A stretch of DNA of 64,000 nucleotides from Onchocerca volvulus (lineage: Eukaryota; Nematoda; Chromadorea; Rhabditida; Onchocercidae), in contig HG738137.1 in NCBI GenBank assembly GCA_000499405.2, forward strand, positions 18,002,581 to 18,066,580. Direction: 5' to 3'. Position numbers and translations under genes: made by a program. The notes below the pieces were generated by a model that was not told where the DNA came from, made no database searches, and saw nothing but the letters and a program-made list of their open reading frames with translations. Within the stretch, counting starts at the first letter, position 1. Each line of letters begins with the position of its first letter. Positions 28,501 to 41,000 of the stretch are shown here, one piece after another.

Positions 28501-28968
28501 AATTGTAGTAACAGACAAACATGGATTTTCGTTACCAATCCGAACTCAGGTTTTTCGTCTATATAATTAACGTGTTGTTTGGTAGAAATACATGATGATC
28601 CAGTTCAAATGATGTAATTAAGAAATCAAGAAATATAACAGCAAGCAAGTCAACTCATAGCTATGAATAGAACAAACAAATCATTTAGAAAATAGAGACC
28701 TTTAGAGATAAATACGGAACTCTCAGTAGAAATGTAATAAAGTGAAAAAGTTAATTAACTATATAAAAATGAGCTTTGTTTCTAATATTAACCGATATAA
28801 TTAACTGTGAATATTTGCAAGAAATGTATAAATATATTTCAGTTCATCGTTTACGGATGTTATTTTACCCTGGTTGCTATTATGTTTGCACTGATACTTG
28901 GCTACAAATTCGCGAAAAAATTATGTTATGGAAATTCAATATCCAACGATCATACAACTGCATTCTGA
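22565..28968 (+). CDS. SLC19-family folate/thiamine transporter
   Basis: Membrane carrier of the reduced folate/thiamine transporter family, expected to have 12 membrane segments. Ten exons join in phase to 469 residues: 22565-22592, 24194-24387, 24597-24735, 26267-26448, 26829-26992, 27211-27361, 27502-27592, 27917-28109, 28408-28549 and 28843-28968. Family features are the N-terminal AVLICAYGIVKEFRPATPFL and PIFFLTDILRYKPIIVLEAL. The fourth exon has AAEIAYYSYMYAIV then SYIRAAALIGKFLAFGLGQF. The hydrophilic loop after segment 6 has an acidic tail (about residues 215-236). The second half starts at exon 6, and the last segments include ASYGLIFGWNTFMALFLQTI. The donor of exon 5 (gtttga) is weak; reading through it stops at 27006 and would give a half-length protein. 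The AEIAYYSY segment looks closer to thiamine carriers, but substrate cannot be set from sequence. Intron 1 is 1.6 kb. Confidence 0.92.
25412..25600 (+). other. coding-like acidic segment inside an SLC19 intron
   Basis: An open frame of about 62 codons with unusually balanced base use for this window encodes an acidic, Val/Asp/Ile-rich peptide. A motif like V-x-D-I-D-L occurs twice (VEDIDLEKTVNVEI and DVDDIDLAAPKARF). It has no ATG and no flanking splice pair that would keep the transporter frame. It could be a cryptic exon, a nested gene piece or a decayed repeat. Confidence 0.3.
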
Positions 28969-31239
28969 TGCAATTATCCACTCATTTTTATTTATCTGCT
29001 TTTGTGTGCAGAAATTTTCACTTATATGTATCATAAGTTGAATTCAAATAACTGGTAATCAGGTAAAAAAAAATCACAAATTTGTGACAAATAAAGAAAC
29101 AATCATAGAGATGTTAATAAGAGTCAGTAATTGTTAGTCAAATAAAGTTATGTGTAAGTTATATCCTTTAATAAGATTATAAATAATAGTATTGCTTGAA
29201 ATAGCTCTCTTAAAAGACAATTTAATTATTTGCGTAAGATATGCAGAATATCTCATGTATAGTTTCGAATGTTGTTCTGATTTTATTTTTGGCTACTGGA
29301 AAAAAAACACATTTTTTTGTTTTTTTTAACCTGGTAAAGATGGTAAGGATGACATATAAATGTCCAAATATCATTAATAACTAATTCATAGCATGCCTTA
29401 AGTATATCCTGAATACACCACTTCTCGTGTGCTTATCAAATGTTACAAAATTTAGGATTATTGCACCACTTTGTTAACTTTCACTGATCAGCTAAAATGA
29501 GAATTGGTTATTACACTATGTGTCACTAAACTTCACAAGATCTCCTTCATCTTTGATGATTTGATCCTTAGATAAAGATGAATTATATGTTTATGGATCG
29601 GAGAAGGAAATGAATGAATCTCCCTGAAATTAGCAGATTGCTCTTTTGAAGTTCTGGTTTGAACTATCTGAGATTGTTATGTTCAAGTATTGTTAATAAG
29701 TGCTTCAAAATTATTTCTCAAGTGTCCTCTGACTGCCTCAATATCCTTACGCGTATTAAGATTATTGTACTATTTTATTAACTTTGTAAATGTCGTATAT
29801 CTGCTATTCTGTGATAAATTTGACAGTTAAAATCACTTTAAATGTTATCAGTAATGTGATGACAATCAACTATAATATAATTTGAATAGTGTTATATCAG
29901 TTTATTTCATATTTTCATATATCATTAATTTTTCACTAACCAAAATATTTTCTTTTTTTTTTTTTCTTTTTTTTGAATTTATCCAGTAGAAAAAATTTTT
30001 TTTCCTAAAATTACTTTCATTAATTGCCTATTTTCATATTCATTTTAAACTTCTTATACATTTTATCCTGACAATTAAAAATTTATTTATTTATGAAAGA
30101 CACACTATTACATGATTCTACAGATTTTTTCCGATTTTTTATTTTTCAGAAATTCCAAAAATAAAAAAGAATCCTGCAATGTAATAATTATTCAACAAAG
30201 TTCTGCGATTTCTGGTTTTGTTTCGATTTTTTAATAACTGTCATAATACTCAGGTGATGTTTTTGCCAAGCACATTCTTCGAAAAAAGGATGGAATCATT
30301 TCACGCTTACTTTTTTTGGGAAATTTTTGATCATCCTGAGGTAATCCAATATCCTTTTTTTTTTTTCAAATCTTATCTAATCTTAACATTTTTGTCCTCT
30401 CCCAATAGTTTTGTTTTTCCTTTTTTAATTTCTGTTCTCTTTTAAACAAACTTTAGAAACTTCAACTTTTCAAAATTTTAAAGGAAAAAATCATCCCAGG
30501 AAAAATTTTAAGACTTCTTGTGTTCCAGTTCCAGTGAAACCGATAAGGAAATGACTAATAATATCATCGAATTGCCATCCCATCACATCAGCAATTATGA
30601 TAAAGCTGCAATTCAATGATATTATTATCACTATTGCAATCATGATGATTAGATACTAGCACTATAAATCAGCGACGACTTGCATCGTTACTATCTCTGA
30701 TAACATCGGTATTTAATGATTTTATAAGATAAACTCGAGTTTTGCGTCAACAATATGCACTTAATTTCAAGATTACATTTGATGACCTCGAAAAATTCTT
30801 CGTTCACAACTGATCATTCGTTCCAGGTTGCTTTCTTTTTAAAAATACTTTCCCTATTTTCACCCTTATGATATTGTGCGGGAAGTAATTCGGGTATGAA
30901 ATTTTGAGGATAGGAATGTAACTTGATTGGATAGAACTTCGAAACGCTTTCTTGAGCACGGATATAGGAATTCCTTATATTACTTTTTTTTTTTTTTTTT
31001 AAATGATATAAGGCGAAAAAAGATGAATGAATGGAGACTGAAAATCATTCCAAATATTTAAGAAGGTTATATTCCTGAATGCAATCTTTATTCTACGAAA
31101 AATTTGAAAAATTCTTAAATTTATATTATTTTAAACATTCTGAATATCATTTATTTCATCGGAATTAAATTACAATAATAGATTTAATAATGAATCATTC
31201 TGCTAATTTTTTGCTAAAATTTGCTATAAATACAGGCAA
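28969..31239. other. intergenic DNA between SLC19 and the glycosyltransferase gene
   Basis: AT-rich sequence with poly-T runs. One short segment bounded by an acceptor and donor (about 30254-30339, VMFLPSTFFEKRMESFHAYF) could be an exon, but nothing links it to a gene. Otherwise I see nothing. Confidence 0.4.
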
Positions 31240-33905
31240 ATGGTTGTATTCATGAAATTGCTAAAGTTCAGATGGCGTTATATTCTTTATTACTTCATTT
31301 TATGCTTTTTTCATGAGAAATTATTATTAAGTTATAATGGATTATTTGGCATAAATATGTACAAGGAGGCATTCAACACGGATACTTTCCATAATAAGAA
31401 CATTTTACATCGCGTAATTTTCTTTTTCTTCTACTTAATTTTTTTTCAAAATTCAGAATTTAGAATTCAATGAATGGTTGATGATTTTTGGAATCAAAAA
31501 CAAACTCTTAACTCTTTTAGAAATAATTGATGTAAACAAATTTGAAAAGGTAAATTAGATTAGTTATGAATTAAGGAATAGTTATATCACCGAAAGTTCT
31601 CTTGAAGAAGCATCAGAAATTTTTGCATCAATGTATGATAGCCTAAAAAATTTAACGGTTAACACGTAAGAATCAGAATTATAAATAAACAGATAACTCA
31701 AAGCAAATTGGTATCACTAAGAATATGAAATCATTATCAGATTTGATAATCTGAATAGATCATCTAATAATTTGATCTGTTAAGTAATATTCGGAATGTT
31801 CTTCCGATATTTTTTCTTCCTTTCATTTCAGGTTTTATCAGAAATTGACGATATTCCGGCAATTCTGATGCTTAATATGGTGGGTATCGTTTGTTGCAAA
31901 CAATCCAGAAATAACCGAAATATTAACTTTAGAACAAGTTTGATTGAATTATAATAAATGATAATTAATAAATTTTTTAGCATGCACTAAATTTAACTTT
32001 GAATTGGTTATGCAATGTCGGCAATTTCTCAAATGTTCATGAAAGGCTTTTAATATTTGCATTTGATCGTACAACTTACAATACAATTCGGATATCATGG
32101 CCAGAAATTAAACTAATCTTTTGGCCATTGCCTGAAATGGTAAATTTTGATACAAAGCATCTTTTATTTCATATTCCTAATTTATTGTAAAATTTACACA
32201 TAAATAGTTTTTCCTTCTCACTAGGTCATCTGATGTTTGACCTTTTATGGTCGTTTGATGGGTCATTTGATGCTTGACCTTTTATGCAATTAAGTCTGAT
32301 ACTATCATTCGATTGCATAAAAGATCAAAGACAATGAGAGGGAAAAAAGAGCACTAGTTCTAAAAATGATTCTAAAATTTTGAAAATATTAATTAAAAAT
32401 TCATTCTGGAGATAATATCATCCAATCATCCAGATTGATCATTCGATTTCCATTTTGCACTAATTGTTTGTCTTCACAATTTCTTCGATTTCCAGCATTT
32501 ACAATTTCAAATCGGTGATAGTCGTTATCAAATGTTGCAATATTTTCGTGCAAAACTATGCGCATATTTGGCTAGTATTGGCCGTGATTTCTGGATTATC
32601 CAAGCAGATACTTATTGGCGCAAGAATCTATTCGAAATTATTGGTATCTGAAGTTGACCAAAAATCATTTCAAAAACTTATTTACAATATAAAATGATAT
32701 TATGTAATAGCAAAACTATATTCAAAAATATCTGATGTTTTCGTTAATTTAAGTTTTAAAGAGGTGAAAAGTTAAGATTTGATAGGAATGAAATGACATT
32801 CATGATTTGCATAAATTCGACAAATAATGCGACTTGCACAATTGGTAGTAGAATTTCCCGGTAAATAAGTCTACCAATCAATGAAGAAATTGAATTGATG
32901 AAATTTTTTTTTTTTTTTTGAATAGATACTCATAAAATGCTGAGTTTCAATGGAAATCTTCTTTTCGATCAAGAAGGTGACAAAGGATTATTGATTAAAA
33001 TGATCGCTGGAGGTTATTTCTTTGTCAAAGCAAGTCCTGAGTTAGATTTTAATCCTTTTTTACGCAAATTTTAATTTATTTCTTAAAAAGATCTATTGAC
33101 ACTCACTTCAACCATTGTCATTAATATGTCAATGATGAAAGTAGTTTCGAATGAAAATTTCGAAATATCGTAAGTTGAAGTTCTAAAGATCAAAATTTTG
33201 AATTTTTGCAAAAATTTGAAAAGGTCATTTGAGGTCAGAATGTTTTTTCAACGAAGTTTCAAGGCAATTGGAAAATTACTATGCTACAGACAATAATATC
33301 ATGGGAGCGTTATGTGTTGCACAATATTGCGGTAATAAATGCGCATTCATACCTTATATGTAAGTTTCGATCTAATAACGAGCAATTTACCTGAAATGTT
33401 TCTTTTTACTGATAATATATCAGTCCTAATGATAATATGTCAGAGTCTAGGATTGTGTTTTCACTAAAATTTTATTTGATGTCAGTTTCTTTTGTAATTT
33501 AATATAACCATCGATGTTTAATTTACTCATTATTAATTAATCATCGTTTATCTGATAATTTTTTATATGCAAACATGATTTTCAAAAAAAAAAAAAAAAA
33601 ATTATGTCATTTTCATGACTTTTTATGCTGAATTTTCTAGTTTAATCAGTAATTGGCGATGGTATTGGAGTGACAAAACATATATTCCAGCATTGCTGCA
33701 ATTTGATAGTGGCTCAAGTTCGGAAGAAAAATTCGACAATATGCAAAAACTTGGAGCAGACTTTGTAAATATCACCAAAGTCAAAAGTCATTACCAAGCT
33801 AAATGTTTCATTCACAAGACAATAAAACCGGAAGATGTCGTTCCTGAATGGCTAGACTTTTTCTTATGTTTGAATTTTGTTCAAGTAGTAAAGTTCAAAG
33901 TTTAA
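31240..33905 (+). CDS. nucleotide-diphospho-sugar transferase (PF03407-like), likely Golgi type II membrane protein
   Basis: This looks like the nematode-expanded family of putative glycosyltransferases. The first exon (31240-31413) has a short basic start and a hydrophobic stretch (RYILYYFILCFF), as expected for a signal anchor. It follows a cag that could be a trans-splice acceptor. Firm exons are 31832-31879, 31981-32139 (NLTLNWLCNVGNF, LLIFAFDRTTYNTI), 32496-32643 (FQIGDSRYQMLQYFRAKLCA and DFWIIQADTYW), 32926-33033, 33239-33359 and about 33640-33905. The QADTYW motif sits where the family has its acidic sugar-nucleotide site. The joins from 31457 to 31660 are uncertain: the long open exon 2 gives the wrong phase, and an early gttgat donor at about 31477 restores it. 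It ends at TAA 33905, or may splice onto a further open exon at 34176-34329. Confidence 0.75.
32224..32328. repeat. direct repeat plus 17-nt-arm hairpin in an intron
   Basis: Two diverged copies of 'ggtcatttgatgcttgacctttta' (32224-32250 and 32261-32285) are followed by a hairpin. Its arms are 32274-32290 and 32312-32328, with 16 of 17 pairs and a 21-nt loop. Confidence 0.7.
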
Positions 33906-35632
33906 AAAAAATTTAAAATACAAGTTTTACATTTACAAGAGGAGGAAACAAACAATACATGGTATATGTTGACAAAATTTAGACCGAAAGATCATTCTTC
34001 ACGATCATATAAGACAAATATTTGTAAATCATAAAAAGTTTGATAGATCTTGCAAAGTTAAGTATTAGCCTGATCATTTAAGAAGATACCATTAATTTTC
34101 AGAGAAAATAATCTGTATGTACAGAAAGAAATAATTTGTTGAGTAAATGTAAATTAAGTTTTGTTAAGTTTACAGGCGTTTGAAAGCAGAAAGAAATGAA
34201 ATCACAAAAATACAACAATCGATTGCTTTTGCTCATCACATTTGTGAATGGTTATACGAAAAATTCCCGAAAATTGGTTACATTCTACGTGTATATATCT
34301 TTCCTTACTATTCATGTTATATTTTATGAAGACTGTTTTGGAGCATTTGAAAATGGAAATTTCGGAAATTTTAAATAGTAAGCAATGTTTAATGAAACAC
34401 TTCTTTCTTTAGGTAAAAGTTGTCATCACAATGTTCAGTACACTGATAACACTGATAACAGTTTCTAAGCAAATAGGAGAACTGATTATCAAACCTAACC
34501 TGCATGTTGAATGAACTTCTGTAGCTCAGATCAATTTTACTATTTTCTTTTGAAGAATAATTAGCTAAAGAAAGAAATGAAATGCTTAGGTTTTATAATT
34601 GTGGTTTTTTTTTTTTTTTTTTTTCATTAATTCAAAGTATTGAGCGTAATTTTTTGTATAAATAAATTTGGCGCAGAAATATTGTCCGAACTAATTTTGA
34701 ACCAAAAGTATTAAACTGTAGAGTATTAAACTACAACGATTTCAAATAAAATATGATAACAGATGATAAATTGACATGCAGCATGCATAACTAGGCTTAA
34801 GAGAATCTGTCATTTCAAGTTAGTGGCCAGAATTGTTTGATATCTGTGATTGGATGGATTTGTGAAACGATTGCATTAATATATTTATATTTTGTATTAC
34901 TTCATTTTACAAAACTTCCTTTAAAAGCAAATTTTTGATAGTTGAAAAATTTGTTCTATTCGTTGAAGAATTGAAATCGCAAGTGGCATCATAAGAAGAA
35001 CTTGGATAAGAAAAAATAAAATTCGTTGAAATTTAAATAATACTGAAGTAGAAAAAAAAGAAATATTACTTATACGCAGTAATGAAATGATGATGTCAAT
35101 GTAAAAAATTTATGATTCAAATGTATGTGATTGACCAATTTTACATATTTTTTTCTTCGGGAAATAAGAAAATAAAAAGAAATTGTCGAATATAGGATTC
35201 ATTTACTAATATTAGTTCATAGTGAGTAGTTGCTTCAATATTTTGGCTTGAAGGTAAATTAATCAGCTAAATACGGTAGATTGAAAATTTTTCGGTACGG
35301 AAAAATTTGTCGAAAAATTTATTCCATTACGAATTATATCTCTGAAAATAATTTCACAAAAAAAAAAAAAAAAAAAGAGTCAGAAATGATCGTAATGAAC
35401 AATGGATAAGCAATAAAAAGACAAATAAAATAGAAGGATTAAGTGAATGATGATTAAAAAAAATTTTTCCCATTATCAATTTATCTAAAATACGGATAAT
35501 TTGATGGATTTATTAATTTTTTTCAAATTGTATCTAACAGATTTCCTGAAATTGTAATTAATTTCTAAAATTGCTTATTTTCATACTGAATTGAAATTTG
35601 AATTGACGCAAAAAAACAAAAAAACAAAACTG
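33906..35632. other. intergenic, with one possible last exon of the preceding gene
   Basis: The segment 34176-34329 follows a good acceptor (tttacag) and is open to TGA (RLKAERNEITKIQQSIAFAH...). It can join the glycosyltransferase in phase from an aa|gttcaa donor near 33893. The rest is AT-rich with poly-T and poly-A runs and no gene in view. Confidence 0.4.
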
Positions 35633-36788
35633 ATGAATCCACTGGATCATCATCGTGAAATTCAACCTCGGAGTCGTCGTGGACGGTTCAGTGATTTGGA
35701 TTTTATGTCATTTAATGAAACAGTTCGACGAATGTTTGAAAATTTATTCCATGGCTTGGAGCAACAATATCGTCAACTGGGAATAGGTTGGACAAGTCCA
35801 TGGATGAGTGCGACAGATTATAATTTTGGCAGTTCAGTTGGACAGGTTCATATTTTTTTTAAATATAACTTCGAAATATATGACTGATAATCAAAAGTTT
35901 TGCGAATTTCTCATCTCTTTATTTTTCCAATTCAATGATTAATTTGTCCTTTTGTTCCTTCAAACTTTACGCTCGGAATCTATCAAATGTCTTAATGCGG
36001 AAATTACCGTAATCTCTTTTCTTCTTATCAGTGCTTTATGTTCGAATCGTTTAGAGTAATTGATGAATGAATAGAAATGAATTAATATTCATGAAAATTT
36101 CACATATTCTCCTCGTTGCCAGATTGTGAATGATGCGGAAAATTTTGGAATGGAAATGGATGTATCACAGTTTCATCCGGCAGATTTGAAAATCAGTCTA
36201 CGTCATGGTCAACTTAGAATTGAAGGACATCACAAGCAGCAACGTGATCAGCATGGTTTTATTGAAAGACATTTCGTCCGTCAATTTACGCTTCCCGACG
36301 ATGTTGACGAGACAACTTTGATTTCTCACTTGAAGGGTTTCTTTGCAATTTGATGGAAATTTCAAATTTGTAAATTTCAACCAAAAAATCATTGAAGCAT
36401 ACCTAAATTTAGCACATAATGAAGATGTTTTTAAAAAATTATCATTTCTTATTAATAATCAAATATATTTCATAATTGATAACAATTATAATTTTTGGAT
36501 GTTACTTCATATATAGTTATTTTGTCGTAACCAATATTAGCGAACGATCATGTTCAATCGCGAATGATTATCATGAAGATAATAAAATTAATGGTGAAAA
36601 TTGAAATTAAAATGCAAGAATTAGAATTTTTAGAAAATGGTATTCTAAAAATAAGTGCTCGGAAGAAGAACGTTCCAGCAACAACTCCAACGCGAAATAT
36701 TCCAATTCAAACGTATAACGTCGATGAACAACGCTCGAAGCCTCCAAAACGTGATGATTCTAACGCAAGTCATACAGGAACATCCTAA
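35633..36788 (+). CDS. small heat-shock protein (HSP20/alpha-crystallin)
   Basis: ATP-independent chaperone that binds unfolding proteins. Three exons join in phase: 35633-35845, 36123-36336 and 36634-36788, giving 193 residues. The N-terminal region (about residues 1-70) is rich in Arg, Phe and Trp (RMFENLFHGLEQQYRQLGIG), as in sHSP tails that drive oligomerisation. The alpha-crystallin domain covers about residues 75-155 (FGMEMDVSQFHPADLKISLR, then GFIERHFVRQFTLPDDVDET). The conserved end of the domain reads HLKENGILKISARKK and is built across the last intron. The C-terminal tail has NIPIQTYN, an I-x-I-like anchor motif, and a Lys/Ser-rich end. The start is the first ATG of the open exon. 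A polyadenylation signal (aaataaag) lies near 36838. Confidence 0.93.
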
Positions 36789-38011
36789 TAGTTGACTGAA
36801 TATTTTAAATATTTTATTCGTGCTACTCTGAAATGCCAAATAAAGAAATATTGAGCTTAGTATCAAAGTTTTTAGTTCAGCTTGATTTTTTGATTTAAAC
36901 TTTCCACCGAAAAATTTTTTCTACAAAACTATGTACTTCTGAAGACAAGATTATCTGATACTGCTCCAATCTGTTAGATAAAATTTATTTATTTATAAAA
37001 TTTTTTAATATTCTTTAATAGAATTTTAATCACTAAATACACAATATTATTTCTGATTACTGTCAAAGCAACTATGACTGTAGAATACGCAATCAAATGC
37101 GAATACTGTAATAGGCAGGTATTTTCCAGCTATTATATTTACTGTACTCAATATTCAGATTATTGGGATGATCCTAAGTTTTGATAAGATCTACTCTAAG
37201 AGAATGAAACTTTCAAGATAATTAAAATGAATTTCAAATTCAGCCAGGAATAGTTATGTCTATAAATAATGTTGGAAAAGACTGAATTATTGAGATTGGA
37301 TTAGGAATGAGAGGAAATATTTTGGCTTAGCTAGAATATTTCCATTTTGAATCCTGAAAATGCCATTTGTAACAAGTTTATCGAATAATTCATTTCAGAA
37401 ATAGACAACATAAGTAAGTATCTTACGAGTTAAAATATGTGATAATCCTCGTGAATGTGATAATCCTCATGATTAATGTTGTATAGGCTGGTCGTAATCG
37501 ATTTTATTCGAATTTAACAATTCTGCTCTTTTGTTTATCACAGATGTTGGAAATGTTGATGGAATAGTTGAACTTAATAATCGAACTTGACTTTTTTTAA
37601 ATCACAAACTTCAAATTTTATTTCAATCATTTTTAAAAGAAGTTCTTTACTCATAGTGAAATGAATGTAATCACAATATACTGCAATTTAAACTTATTTT
37701 AATTTTTCGATCAATTTAATTTGAACTTCGCAATCATGCATATTAGAATTAAATGACATGAAAATAAGTGAAATTAAAAAAATGCGTGAAAAATGACTTA
37801 AAGTAATTTGCCAAGAGCAATGAATGATCATTAAATGCGAATAATTTGCATAAATTACTTCTTGATAGATTTTCTTTTTTTTCTTTTCTAGCTTTTTTTG
37901 CATTTCAATATCATTTCTCCACTTCCAGCAAATTTGTTAAAGTTAAATAACAAGAATTTCAGACGAATAACAGTTATTAAATAAATAATAATCATTGATA
38001 AGGAAAAGATA
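36789..38011. other. convergent intergenic region between sHSP and the astacin gene
   Basis: It holds the 3' ends of two converging genes. A two-copy 18-bp tandem repeat (tgtgataatcctc-type) lies at about 37439-37473. I see no coding gene. Confidence 0.5.
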
Positions 38012-41000
38012 TTAGTCTGGAACGCAAATAGTTCCGTTAAAATAATATCCGTTACAGCATCCTCGTCTATCCAACTTCGACCAATTCTTATTATTTTCGA
38101 TTCTTTGATTCAAATAAATAGTGCGAAACTTTGTTGAGCATAAGTGATAAATATACCTTCAAAAAAATTCATTTCATTGATTGATAAGTTCAAAAATTAC
38201 ATTAGCATGAACGGAACATTAGTTGTACAAATCTCTTCGTTTACTATCGATTTTCAAAAATAAAAAACTTGTTAATTTTTTTTTCCACTAAATTAATAGT
38301 TTTTTTTTTTTTATTTTAGGAATAATATTATTTTTCATCTTATTATCTCTTTATCGTTTCTATGATAAAGAGTACGAAATGCTGAACTTACGCTTCGCAA
38401 AGTTCTTCATTAGAAAAGGCTGATTTAACATGTTGCTGGTATCTGTGCTGATCAACAATTGATTTTTTAGCAGATGGCGCATGAGCATCTGTCAAAAATT
38501 TGAATTGAAAATTTGAAATAGTAATTTTACTATCACTGGAAATATAAAGTGTTCTTTATAGAAGTGATAATGATTGCAGAGAATTTATTCATGTTTAATT
38601 GATTAATTGTATTTTAAACAATCAAAATGCAATCAATTCTGAAAATTAATTCTTTTTCATCTTCAATTACTTTTCATTTTTAATTTATAAGAAAATAAAG
38701 GAAAAAAATTTTATTAAATGTATATTTCATTATGAAATTGAATGACATGAAAAAAATGAGTGTTACATGAAAAATTTGGATTGTCCACTTCATATATTTT
38801 TATTTCATTCTATTTATTTAAGAGATCAAAGACTGTGATCTGAAAAGTGACGGCAAAATTTGTGTGAAAGAAGTAGGTAGATGTGAACTTTTAATTTTCA
38901 TCTTTTTCATAAATATTTACAGAAAATTCATTTTGATGTTATCAAATTATTAAAAATATTTGAAACAAATAATTTTAAAATGTCGATAATTTTCGATTTT
39001 TATGTATTTCATTGTTAATTGTTATAATTATCAGTATTATTTATTATTATTATCATTATTATTAATTATTACTATTATTATTGCTATAAATTCTTACCTT
39101 TATCTGTGGCAAATTCTAACGTCTCATAGAGATCACATGGCATAACAAATCGAGTGGTACAATCAAAACTTGACCCAACCTGACATCGCTTTTGACCACA
39201 TTTTCTGGATTCCTCTTTCGGTCCTCTAAAATTTTTCACCAAATTACATTTCTATCATTTATCCTGAATTTTGTATTGAATGATTCTATTCATTTTGAAG
39301 TATTTTAATGTCTTCATTTAATACTAATAATTATTTTTTCATTTTAAAATATTTCCACTTTATTATTTGTACGTTTTCTTTTGCACTATTATTAGCAATT
39401 ATATTAGAAATTAAATTTATAAATATAATTTAGCAATTGTTGAAAGGTTTTTCAAATTTTTTTTGAAAAAAAATTTTTTTTAAAGATCTTCTAATTAATG
39501 AAAAATTAATATATTTGGCGCTAATTATCAACTTTTAAATGTTTATAAGTTCATTTTAAACACTAGAAAACATAAATTGTATGAAAAAAAAAAAAAGGAA
39601 ATCTTACAGACAATTTTGACCATTGCCATAGCAAGCTCGGACACGACGTTGTTTACCGCAACCGCCGCAAGTTGCTGAACATATACTCCATCTACCCCAT
39701 TCGCTCCATATTGATATTTCTGAATAATTCAATTCAATTCAATTTAGTTTTAAAAATATAAAAACTTTCAAATTTAAGATTTTTCTATTTTCATATCAAA
39801 AAAAAAAAAAAAAAAACTAGAAGAAAATAAAACAATTCTTGGTGATCTATCGATGAGAATGGTTGAATGATTTTCATTTTTCTCAAAAAAATTAGGTTAG
39901 ATAATGAAATTTAAAATCTTTTCAAATGAAATATACCTTTCGTTGTGGTTATGAGTTTGGTAGTAGTAGTTGTTGATGGTTTGGTTGTCGTCCTTGTTGG
40001 TTTTGGTGGCGGCGATGAAGTAGTCGTAGTAAGCTACAGTAATCTTTTTCTTTTTTTTTTCAAATTAAATTTCTTGAAATTCTACTAAATTATTACCTAA
40101 TTCTATTTCTAAGAAAAAGAATGTAAGAATTTGAAATTGTATCATCACGTAACATTGCTATTTATGAGAATTTATCCCTAAAAAATCTAAGGATCTTTTG
40201 TGAACTTTTCCGCAGTTTGAAAAAAAAGTTTTGATCAAACCGAAAAGTTAGTTTTTCTAAACTTCTTTTCTATTCGAGATTTGATTTATCATAAATTTAC
40301 AAGAGTAGTACATATTTTAAATCTCTTGAAAAAATACAATCTATTGAAAATTTACCAGGCCCTTAGTCGATGAACCCCTTTTTGAGGAACCGTCTGGATC
40401 ATCTGAAATATTGATCAATCAATATTACAGTACTTTTGAAGAGTATCATATTTTCTTTTTCAATTTTTTTTTTTTCAATCATTTCCTATTCCGATAAATA
40501 ACTTTCGCATAATCTTTGACAGTCCCCATTATTACGTATTCTATTGTATGCTATACGTTAAGATCATGCGTTAACGTAATTGACGTGTTATTCGACGTAA
40601 ATTCGTTCATTCACCAATAATTTGATCCTTTTCCAGGTTTTTACGTATGGAATCTCGCGTATATTTCAATTTCACTTTACAAGACTTCGATATATAACAT
40701 AATCGTGACCTTTGTTTTATTACCTTTAACCTTATTTCTCATAATCGTGACCTTTGCTTTATTACCTTTAATCTTATTTCTCTATTATTGTTATCTGCTT
40801 GCTTAGGTTAATTTTCACTTCTTCTTTGTTGAGAAATAAAAATAAAACTTGCATATCCTGTAATGCAACGTGAATCCCCACGTTCTCGATGAGAAATCAT
40901 TTGTAGCATAGATGATGATAAAAGTACCATTTTCACTTATTATCCACTTCTTTGATGCTCCACAACAATGCCTTGGACCTGGATTGTTTGTGTCATTTGT

